64,000 nucleotides of DNA, from positions 1,178,001-1,242,000 of the forward strand of contig CALOFP010000003.1 in assembly GCA_942492635.1 (NCBI GenBank), read 5' to 3'. Below, one piece after another: positions 18,050 through 27,200 of this stretch. Positions within the stretch are counted from its first letter, which is position 1. Every line of letters begins with the position of its first letter. Source of the stretch: CALOFP01 sp942492635. Its GTDB lineage: Bacteria; UBP6; UBA1177; CALOFP01. Below the pieces are notes generated by a model. It was not told where the DNA came from. It was given only the letters and a program-made list of their open reading frames with translations, and did no database searches. The position numbers and the translations under genes were made by a program.

Positions 18050-19504
18050 ATGAAAATTAAAGCGAAAAATTTCTTTATTTTTATTTTCTTAGTCGCAGCT
18101 CTCATCTCAGTGTCGTGTAACGCATCTCTCATCTCTGTGTCGTATAACAATGATGAATCCGCTGTTTCCAATATTGAAAAAACTGATGACGATTCCAAAA
18201 AGAATAAAAAAGGAACTGAAGATGGAACCGGAGATGGAACTGAAGATGGAACCGGAGATGGAACCGGAGATGGAACCGGAGATGGAACCGGAGATGGAAC
18301 CGGAGATGGAACCGGAGATGGAACCGGAGATGGAACCGGAGATGGAACCGGAGATGGAACCGGAGATGGAACCGGAGATGGAACCGGGGAAGGAACCGGG
18401 GAAGGAACCGGGGAAGAAACCGGGGAAGAAACCGGAGATGGAACCGGGGAAGGAACCGGAGAAGCAACCGGGGAAGAAAAACCGGATGTCGATAATGAAG
18501 GAGAAAATAGTAATAACTTTATCATAGAAGGCAAAATTCAAAATAAGATAAAGCCTTCAACAACATCAACCAAAGCTTATGCACAATTCACAACCATAGC
18601 AGTAAATAAGTATGGAGCAATTGAAGGTTCCGGTAAGTCTTTTAAATTTGATAAGGGATTTGTTACTGAAAATTCTTCGGCTAGTGCCTATCCGGAAGGC
18701 AACTCATGCAGAGTTGTTTTGAATGAATATTTTAAAACAGAGCTCTTTACAGATGCAAATGAGGCAGGTGAATTTAGTTCTCTGGAATGTCAGATAGGTA
18801 AGAAACATTTAATTGAGAATCTTCAAAAGGATAGGGTATCTTTGGTTACTCAAGACTATTTTTGTCTGGTATTTGATAATAAGATAAGTAAAAAAACCGG
18901 AAAAGTCATTAAAAAGTGTTATTCGGCATTTGCCGATAATTTTTCACCTGAAGGTCAGACAAAAATGTACTTTGAGCCGTCGAAAAGTGGCCCGGGTAAA
19001 AACAATGATCTTTCTGAGGGAGAAGATTTTGTATTAAAAGGAGCCGTCCAATGGATTTCCGGCGATTTTCTGAATGGATTAACCGACCTTCCTGAAGGAA
19101 AAATGTGTCACTGTTACGATGAAAATAGTACCGAAATAGTATGCGAAGGAGATAAGAGTCCTTGTGAAGGTATTGATCTTGAATGTTCCAATGGAACAAA
19201 AGGAACCGTCAATGGGCATTGTGGCTGCAACTGTTCCGAAGGTATGACTTGGGATGACCATTCAAATAAATGCATCGTTAAAATTTCTGTAAAAGACCAC
19301 AATTGCGGTGAAAATGGATCGTTCCAAAAACTCTGTGAAGTTGATGAAAAAGGAGTGTTACTTGATAGTGGATATTGTGATTGTTTTAGTGGATATGAAG
19401 TAAGTGAAGATGGCAAATCATGTGTTTTAAATTCAGAACATGAAGGTGAGGACTCTGATTATAATGAAGAAACACCGGACAATGACATCGATTCGGAAGT
19501 TTAA
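18050..19504 (+). CDS. Lipoprotein with Gly-Thr-Gly-Asp repeats and EGF-like tail
   Basis: 484 residues; ATG at 18050 with TTGGAGG upstream. A lipoprotein signal ends ISVSC (Cys23), immediately followed by a near-duplicate LISVSY in which the cysteine is tyrosine. A low-complexity spacer of about 22 GTGD/GTGE-type tetrapeptides follows (about residues 55-144), very acidic and probably extended. The middle (about 165-350) is an unrecognised domain with paired cysteines, and the C-terminal 130 residues hold two EGF-like Cys-rich units ending in an acidic tail. The likely role is a surface lipoprotein whose repeat stalk displays the C-terminal domain. Base composition is more AT-rich than the flanking C25-like genes. 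Not recognised as a named family. Confidence 0.72.
   Translation: MKIKAKNFFIFIFLVAALISVSCNASLISVSYNNDESAVSNIEKTDDDSKKNKKGTEDGTGDGTEDGTGDGTGDGTGDGTGDGTGDGTGDGTGDGTGDGTGDGTGDGTGDGTGEGTGEGTGEETGEETGDGTGEGTGEATGEEKPDVDNEGENSNNFIIEGKIQNKIKPSTTSTKAYAQFTTIAVNKYGAIEGSGKSFKFDKGFVTENSSASAYPEGNSCRVVLNEYFKTELFTDANEAGEFSSLECQIGKKHLIENLQKDRVSLVTQDYFCLVFDNKISKKTGKVIKKCYSAFADNFSPEGQTKMYFEPSKSGPGKNNDLSEGEDFVLKGAVQWISGDFLNGLTDLPEGKMCHCYDENSTEIVCEGDKSPCEGIDLECSNGTKGTVNGHCGCNCSEGMTWDDHSNKCIVKISVKDHNCGENGSFQKLCEVDEKGVLLDSGYCDCFSGYEVSEDGKSCVLNSEHEGEDSDYNEETPDNDIDSEV
18211..18480 (+). repeat. 12-bp coding tandem repeat
   Basis: About 22 head-to-tail copies of GATGGAACCGGA, nearly perfect in the first two thirds and drifting to GAAGGAACCGGG-type units at the right. 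The period is a multiple of three, so copy-number change lengthens or shortens the protein stalk without frameshift. Confidence 0.95.
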
Positions 19505-19516
19505 AAACTATTCGGA

Positions 19517-20165
19517 GGGACTGTCAACTATTTTGTGTAAACTCCATTTCGTCTACGTCTAAACGTAATTTTTCAAAACATCTTCAAAAAAAAAGCCGCA
19601 AGAGGGGTCAAAAAAAAGCCGCCTCGACCCCTCTGCTCCCCTTTTGGATTTTCAACCATTTTTGCGCGAACTGGATTTAGATGAATGTAACAGCTCAAGG
19701 TAATAAGATAGGCATGGTTTTCAACCAACACAGACTTGTATCGCCCCTGGAAAAGAGGTCCGATCTGTTTGTATTTTGCACGAAACCAGTTGGCATATCC
19801 CGATTGAACTTTTTGCATGATCGAAGAAATATCACCTTCTAGAGTTTCAATCAAGAGGTGGTAGTGATTGTCCATTAGACAGTATGCATGTACCATTGCG
19901 TTATATTTTTCACATGCACTTTGGATCTTTGAAAGGAATTCCAAGCGGTCATTGCGCCGTCTGAAGATTCTCTCTCTGCGGCTTCCCCGATTGATAATAT
20001 GATATATAGCACCGGGATATGAAATTCGTAATGGTCTTGTCATTTCAAAATGTTAATATTTCAAGAATCAAGTGTCAAGTTATCAAACATGTATATCTGC
20101 CGCCTCGACCCCTCTGCTCCGACCCCGACCCCTCTGCTCCGACCCACAAAATAGTTGACAGTCCC
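19517..20165. mobile_element. REP-type transposase element with 21-bp inverted ends
   Basis: A 649-bp segment bounded by perfect inverted repeats: bases 19517-19537 (GGGACTGTCAACTATTTTGT plus G) are the reverse complement of 20145-20165. A Y1-type transposase gene lies inside on the minus strand. Just inside both ends is the same 22-bp motif in direct orientation (19618-19639 and 20099-20120; core CGACCCCTCTGCTCC), and at the right end a 20-bp unit is repeated in tandem (20106-20145). Left-end GAGGGGTC (19602) and GACCCCTC (19626) form a REP-like hairpin. No obvious target duplication. Confidence 0.75.
19573..20043 (-). CDS. REP-associated tyrosine transposase (Y1/IS200-like), C-terminally short
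   Basis: 156 residues, ATG at 20043. Family features are clear: N-terminal TRPLRISYPGAIYHI.NRG, the metal-binding His60-Tyr-His62 (MDNHYHLLIET), and the candidate nucleophile Tyr119 in CYIHLNPVRA. These enzymes cut and join single-stranded DNA at REP hairpins. Homologues usually continue past NPVRA with another 50 or more residues; here the family match stops near residue 133 and the rest (GRGGFFLTPLAAFFLKMF) is just the hairpin repeat read in frame. The protein may therefore be truncated and inactive, although both catalytic motifs remain. It lies in an AT-rich, rearranged region beside Rhs material. Confidence 0.85.
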   Translation of the reverse strand: MTRPLRISYPGAIYHIINRGSRRERIFRRRNDRLEFLSKIQSACEKYNAMVHAYCLMDNHYHLLIETLEGDISSIMQKVQSGYANWFRAKYKQIGPLFQGRYKSVLVENHAYLITLSCYIHLNPVRAKMVENPKGEQRGRGGFFLTPLAAFFLKMF

Positions 20166-20250
20166 CCGACAAATAAATAAAAGGAATTTCTTTTCAAATT
20201 TAAATCTCCTATTTATTTGCTCAACCTCTTTTGACTATTGATTTCTTCTT

Positions 20251-21231
20251 CTATTTTTCAAGGATTTTCATGATATCGCTCCTTCCAAATTCTTTCGCAT
20301 AATCAAAGGCTGACTTACCTGATTTGTCTACGATATCTTTTTTGGCTCCACTTTTTAACAAAAGTTTTACAACGTTTTTATCAGAATACATTGATGCTAT
20401 CATCAGTGCATTCATTCCTCTGCTGTTTGCAAAATTAATATCTTTTACAAGCTTTAAACTGTTTTTGATTTCCAATTCACCAAGGCCTTGACATATATAA
20501 ATAATAAGTGGAGATAAATGCCGATAATTATCATTGCGTAATTTTTTATCGGTGGCCTTCGTCATTAACATATCTATTATTTCACTATGCCCTTCTCGCC
20601 TTGCAGTGATCAAAGCGGTATCACCATCTATATCCTTTGCATCAATATCTACTCCATTTTTCAACAATAGTTCGACAATATCTTTATGACCTAATCCTGC
20701 AGCATGAATTAGAGCGGTGTTGTCCACTATGTCTTTCTTTTTGATGTCGGCCCCTTTTGAAAGTAAGTATTTGACAATATCTCTTGACCCTACAGACACA
20801 GCATATAGTAATGGTGTTGTTCTGGTTGTATCTTCGAACTCAATATTTGCACCTTCATTAATCAAGATTTTTACAACATCGCTTTTCTTACCCAAAATAG
20901 CCCACATTAATGCTGTATGTTTAGTAATATTATCTAATTGATCAATCTTTACTCCTTCTTTAAGTAGAAGTTTAACTACATTTGTATGACCATTTTTTGC
21001 AGCCATAATCAAAGGAGTGAATCCAAGTTTATTACTTACGTTTATAGAACCTCCATTTTTTAAATAATATTTCACTTTTTTGTAGTTTCCTTCTTTTGAG
21101 GCAGCTAACAACAACTTTGTGCTATTTTCTTTTTCCTCTCTAGCTTTAGTATTTTTGTCAACACATCCAAAAATATAAAAGCCAACCAACAAAATTAAAA
21201 AGTAATGCATTGCAATATTATTTTTTTTCAT
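20251..21231 (-). CDS. Ankyrin-repeat lipoprotein, possible Rhs partner
   Basis: 326 residues from ATG at 21231. A lipoprotein signal ends IFGC (Cys23), followed by eight to nine ankyrin repeats with the pattern G.TPLI.AA..GH..VVKLLL..G; one repeat (about 225-260, LSPLIIYICQGLGE) is degenerate. Ankyrin repeats bind other proteins. The start lies 64 bp beyond the stop of the giant Rhs gene on the same strand, so the two may be co-transcribed. Ankyrin proteins are among the known immunity-protein folds of polymorphic toxin systems, which makes an immunity role for the Rhs tip possible; the lipoprotein signal would place it at the cell envelope. This is inference from position. The gene is strongly AT-rich and the ribosome site is weak. 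Confidence 0.85.
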   Translation of the reverse strand: MKKNNIAMHYFLILLVGFYIFGCVDKNTKAREEKENSTKLLLAASKEGNYKKVKYYLKNGGSINVSNKLGFTPLIMAAKNGHTNVVKLLLKEGVKIDQLDNITKHTALMWAILGKKSDVVKILINEGANIEFEDTTRTTPLLYAVSVGSRDIVKYLLSKGADIKKKDIVDNTALIHAAGLGHKDIVELLLKNGVDIDAKDIDGDTALITARREGHSEIIDMLMTKATDKKLRNDNYRHLSPLIIYICQGLGELEIKNSLKLVKDINFANSRGMNALMIASMYSDKNVVKLLLKSGAKKDIVDKSGKSAFDYAKEFGRSDIMKILEK

Positions 21232-21295
21232 TTTTCAACCCACTTAAATTAAAAACTGTTCAAAACAACTCCACATTCCAATTATCTAGTGGCAA

Positions 21296-24200
21296 CTATT
21301 TCTTCAACACCTGGTTGCCTAAGGATTTTAATCCGTATTTAAATGCATATTGAGCTAACTTAAGGAGATCTTGTTCTAACATGCAATCCTTAAATTCATT
21401 TTGACAAAATGTACCAGTCTCTAAACCAGATTCTTTGCATTCATCTCCACCTTCTTGAACTATACATTCGTTTGCAACTAGTCTACAGTAAGTCAATTTT
21501 GGCATGTATAATCCTGTCGAATCCGTAATGTTAACGGGATCATTCCTGCAATATCCATATAGAGTAGTTAACCCCCCTTCAAACTTTATAGGATCTTTTG
21601 ATAACCAACGCCCTACATATGGGTCGTAATCTCTGGCTCCAAATCGGACAAGCTTTGTATCTTTATCGTAAAGTCCACCAGCAAAATAGAATGGCTGGAA
21701 TCCGGGATTAGTGTCGGAAAGGACGTTACCGAATTCATCATATTCTATCTGCTGGACAACGGCTTTTGTGATGTCTACTGCATCAACTTTTATTACAAGT
21801 CTCGGACTGCCAAGATGGTTCGAAATAATTCTGTATTTTCCATCATTTTTAATAATATAGTCAGGTACATTTGGCCGGGTTCCGTAGACAAATGCCTGGA
21901 TTACATTTCCGTTATCATCGACTTCTGCTACAGGATTGAGTTGATCCTTGTAAATCCATCTTTTTACTATTGTTCCGTTAACTTTCTTACCTATTCGTCT
22001 GTTCTTCCCGTCAATTATGTAGTCGATCTTTTTACCATCCGGAAGTATTACAGAAATAAGATTGCCCATTTCATCGTATTTGTAAATGGTTTCTTCTTTT
22101 TCTGTTGTCCCAGCTGCAGGAATGATCTTTTTTTCAAGATCACCATTTGCTGTATACTCGTAATTATATTTGCCATATGAATTTAACCGATCCTGCTTAT
22201 CATAAGGCTGAACCTGTTGACCGTTTTCATCAATAGTAATATTTGCTTGTACCACTACATCATTCTGACCTTTATGTGTGAGTCTATTTCCATTTGCATC
22301 ATAACTATATTCTGAAGTTATGTTACCATTCTTTTTCACTTCAACAAGTTGTCCAGCAAGGCTGTATTTGTACTCAAATGTATCCGGGTCTTTACCGTGA
22401 ACCTTTTCTACAATGTTTATTATTCTACCAAAAGAATCTCTTTCAAAGTCTGTTTTGAAATAAACATCCTCATTAATATCAGCAGAAAAAGAAGCAAGCT
22501 CACCGAAACCATTTATAGTTTGAGTTGTCGCAACATTTCCAATAATTGTATCTGTCAGAAAATCATTGTCCTCTCTATAGGTCATTTCCAACTCACCGGC
22601 AGATTGAATTTTTCCGTCATCGAAATAGTTATATTGAATACTTGTAGATGAACCACTGTAACCTAAAGTCAGTCCGCTCAAATCAAAATCATTGTTATAT
22701 TGTCTTCCCAACCTTCCTTTTACTTCGCCATCAAAAGTTTCAGAATCAACAAGACCAGAATTGTATGCATATCCAATTTTATTCTTCTCCGGAGTTTCTA
22801 TTGTCTTCAGTTTTTTTCCACCATCATCATGGTAGGTAAAAAGTATCTCTCCTCTCGATGGAATATTAATTTTTCTCAACTTTCCTGTATTTAAACCATA
22901 CCCTTCACTCTTATATTCGTATGTGTAGTGTACGGTAGTTCCATCTGGCCTCATAATGTCAGTTAACTTTTTATCCTTATTATAAATATAGCTGGTTTTT
23001 GTTTGAAGACCAGGCAGATTAGGAGGTGTGTACTCACTCTCCAAATTTAGTGGTGAAAATATAAATTGATGAATGTAATAATTAGGTGTTGTAAGAGAAA
23101 TAAGGTTGCCATTTTTATCGTATCCATAATCTACAACACTATTGTCCGGTAAGATTTCTCTTGTTTTTCTACCAACAGGATCATAGAAGTAAGTCGTTGT
23201 AACATCTACTATACCATTTTCATTCTTCAGAGATTTTGTAACAGTCTCCAAAAATCCATTGTCAGGATTGTATTTAAAAGAGGTCTTTCTCATTAAATCA
23301 CCTTCTCCTACATACAATTCTTCCAGCTTTCCTGAACTATAGTATTTCATATTGACAGCATGGAGTCCAGGCACTTCAATTTTGCTTATATTACCTTTAT
23401 TATCAAGATATTGATGATTTTCTCTCCCAAGAGGATCAACGTATGTATATTTTCTATCGTTCTTATTGTATATGGTTTTAGATGTTTTTCCATTTACCGA
23501 TGTTGTCTCTGTTATAGTGTCAAAACTCCAAATATCGCTTCTCTCATCAGGTTTTACCTCAGTTGAATTTACTATTGTCTTTGTGAGACCACCTTTCTCT
23601 ATGGTTGTGTCTTTTAAAGGAGCCATCATTCCGAATCTCGGATCCGATTTCAATTTTGTGCTGTAAACAGATCCATCAGCCATGCTGGTTGTTTTTGATC
23701 CATCTTTTTCAACAACAACCTGGTTCGATGTTTGATCGGCAAAGGTAATAGTCGTTTTGGTACTTCCATTTTCCAACTTCTCAGTCATAAAACTTTTAGT
23801 AACACCTTCTCCAGATGTAAACGTATTTTTTTGTCCTGTTGTTGTGTTTTCAAGATTTAATACTTTTTCTGCATAGAGTAGTTCCCCTTCTTCATTCTTG
23901 GAATAAGGGTATATATCCTTTACCAATCTTCCATCGTCATCGTATTCAAAAGTTGTTGTAACATTATTTGGATCTGTAAAAGTTCTTATTAGACCTTCCT
24001 TTTCACCTTGGTAGTACTCCATATGGAAAGTTTCGGCAGTGTTGGGATAGGTGATATTTTTGAGTTCGCCATTAACAATATTAAGTATTGTTTCCTGACC
24101 ATCCGGGGCAGTAATTACAACATCTTCGGGATCGTCTCTATTAATAGAAGTGACATTTCCGTAACGGTCGGTGATGGATTTAAGAAGCTTGGTTTGTTCG

Positions 24201-27200
24201 TCGTAGCCGAACTCGTAGATTGTGTCGCCGGTTGTGGAATCGAGGGTTCGGAGGTGTTGGCCATACGTCGTAAAGATATAAAGTTCATCACTTGATTTAG
24301 ATTTAATAGATATTTCATCGGCATTGTTGTTTTCGAAAGCTCTAGTAAGTTTACCTATACGGCCTCCATGACAATTATCTGAGAAGTAAATAGACTTGTC
24401 AGGAGCAACTGCAACAAAGCCAATTGAACATAAATCTGTCTTTGTCGGGTCTAAATTACTTCCTTGCTCGTCATTATATGACCATTTTCCAGTTCCTGCT
24501 ATGGTGGATATTATGCCTTTTGTGTTTACTTTTCGAATGCGGTAGTTGCTTGTGTCTGCAATAATTATGGAGCCATCGTAGGTGATTGCAATACTTCGAG
24601 GGTTATCTATATTTGCTTCAACAGCGGGTTTGTTGTCTCCATTGTATTCATCATGTCCCGTTCCTGCAAAATTTTCAATTACACCACTGGGGGTAACCTT
24701 TCGTATCATATTATTTGTAGTATCTGCAATAAATATTGATCCATCTGAACTAACTTTAACATCTCTTGGGTTGTATAGTTTTGCCTCTAATGCCGAAACA
24801 CCATTGCCTTCCCTTCCATATTGTCCATTACCTGCTACTGTTGTAATTATTCCATCTGTTGACACTTTGCGTATCCTATTGTTGCTTGAGTCAGCAATAT
24901 ATATGTCACCATTATAAGAAATTGAAATTCCACCGGGATAATTCAAATGTGCTTTGGTCGCTAGGATGTTGTCGCCATTGTAACCAAGGGTTTTAGTTCC
25001 CGCAATAACCTCAACTTTCCCTACTGGAGAAATTTTATTAACTAACCGATTAGAATAATCCGAAAATAATATTGAACCATCCCAACCAATATCAATACCC
25101 GAAGCTCTATAAACATCTGTATTGATTAAGGCATTAGAATCATCTGCAAAAGTTTCCAATGTACCATCTGATAAGAATCTTAAAATTTTGCCAGATGTCC
25201 AATAGGTATCTCCATATATTGCAATATATGTTATTTCATCAGGAGAAAAAGCCATTCCATATGGGTAATTGAGACCTCTTAATTTTTCTAGGAATTCAAG
25301 TCTGTAATCAGGGATATCATCAATGAATGACTTTGCCCCATTTCCTTTAGAAAGATGTTTATACTCCACATCATATTCATTGTGCATATCAATAGTCCAA
25401 CCACCTAAGCCCCCTGAGCTAAATTCTTTGTATTCATTTACCAAAAACGTTTCATACCTCCTCCACCTAATAATATCAGGAACTGACTTATTCATGTAGT
25501 TTCCGCCTGTAGCATCAACCTCTATGAAGTGTTTTCCATTGTAGGTGGCACCAAAAGCTTTCTCTTGGGCAGCTTGGGAAGCGTAGTAGACTAGTTTGTA
25601 TTCATAACCGATACCAATTTTTACAGGGACCCTTCCAAAAACTTCTCTTCCGTGAGAATCCAAGCCATCCCAGAAAAATTTGTGTTTCTTATTTTTTAAA
25701 TCAGGGAAAAACTCAACATCTTCAATGCCATCGTAAGTTCCTTGGAATGTAGTTGATTTGGCAAAATGTTTTATCTTTACAGATCCTGCCACTTCCACTT
25801 TAACAATTATACTTTGCAAAGATTCCGGAACATAATTCCCTGAAAGCTGGATCTCCAATTGCCTGCCAACCTTCCGCCCTTTCACCCTGTCACTCATGTA
25901 ATAAAGTGAAAAGTCGGTTCCGGGGATATCTACTTTTTCTCCTACGACCTGGTTCTGGCATTTGATTATTGAGCCTTCTTCTTCACATTTCGGTTTTTTA
26001 TCGTCCTCTTCGGGGTCATCGCCGCCCACAGGATCATCAAGCGGACAATCGGAATCGCCGGGGACGCAGTTGTCCTCGGGGGGTCCGTAGGGCCAATTGA
26101 AATCCCATGGGGTGAAGTGGCGGACGGGGACTCGCCAGAATGTTGTCAGCTGGCTATCCGATTGTCTTGCCTGGGCAATTTCCGCTATTTTTACAAGTTC
26201 TTCCGGTGTGATTTTGTAGTGGGTGAGTTTTTCGCCGGTGTCTTCAACTCCATCGCCATCCACATCAAGATGGGCTACGCCTCCATCTGTACTGAGGAGT
26301 TTGATTACCAATCCGTTTTCGGAGGGGACCCACTGGGCTTTTTCCCTGTCGTAGTAACCGCTGGGGACAACTGAGCCGACGGGTGCGTTTATTATGTTGT
26401 CTTCGTAGACGTAAACGGGTTTTGAAAACTCTATTTTTTCTACTTTTGTCAGCTTTTCAGTGTTGCTGTCTTTCGGTGCAAAATCTAGCGCCAGCTCTGA
26501 GCAGAAGGTGTAAGCTGTTGTTGGCGGAAGTTTTGCGGGCATTGCTGCCGGGCCGTCGCTTCCGGTTGTGTACTCCGTTGCAGATGCTTTTATGTTGAAA
26601 TTGCTGTCGATTACCCTTTTTTCTCCGCTCTGGAGTGTTACGACAACTTCTGTGCCTTCATCAAAAACCATTGAGGTTTTCCTGTTTCCTCTGCCATCTC
26701 TTGTTTCATCACTTTCCACGAGCTGGTGGTTGATTGTGTTGCCGTTCAGGGAGAGTTCGGTTTTTGTTGTGGTCATGGGTTTCATCGCCACATCATCAAG
26801 ATGTGTGTACTCGTTCCATCCGGTTGACGCCTGACGCTGTGCGGAAAGATGTCCGTCTTTTTCAAAAATCAGGCTGAGTATTCCGCCGCCGTTGACGACC
26901 ATGTCGAATTTTCCGTCGGCACGGCTGTAGGTGTAACCGAATTCGGGATGATCTTTTATGGAAATTGTGACTCCGGAAAGTGGTTCGGCGCTCAACTCCT
27001 GGGAATTATTTGCTCTCGGCGCTATCAATCGACCTTTTATAACGGCGACACGATTCTCCGTAATTACATCCTTTTTTACGCCTTTTTGAACTGCGTTTTC
27101 GCCTTCAAAGAGGAAACTTACATTATCCAGCATGGATTCCGTGTGCTCAGCGATATCCTGATCGGGAATTTCAGTGATTTCGACACCATTGAAATCATAG

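Larger units (their letters stand above)
19505..20250. other. Region occupied by a transposase-bearing element
   Basis: Apart from the element at 19517-20165 and its transposase gene, only short AT-rich flanks are present. I see no promoter or other gene here. Confidence 0.6.

Noticed and set aside
18107..18541. Minus-strand and alternative-frame ORFs across the 12-bp repeat
   Set aside because: Low-complexity translations of the repeat (Pro-Ser, Met-Glu-Pro-Glu series); the lipoprotein frame has the ribosome site and signal peptide.
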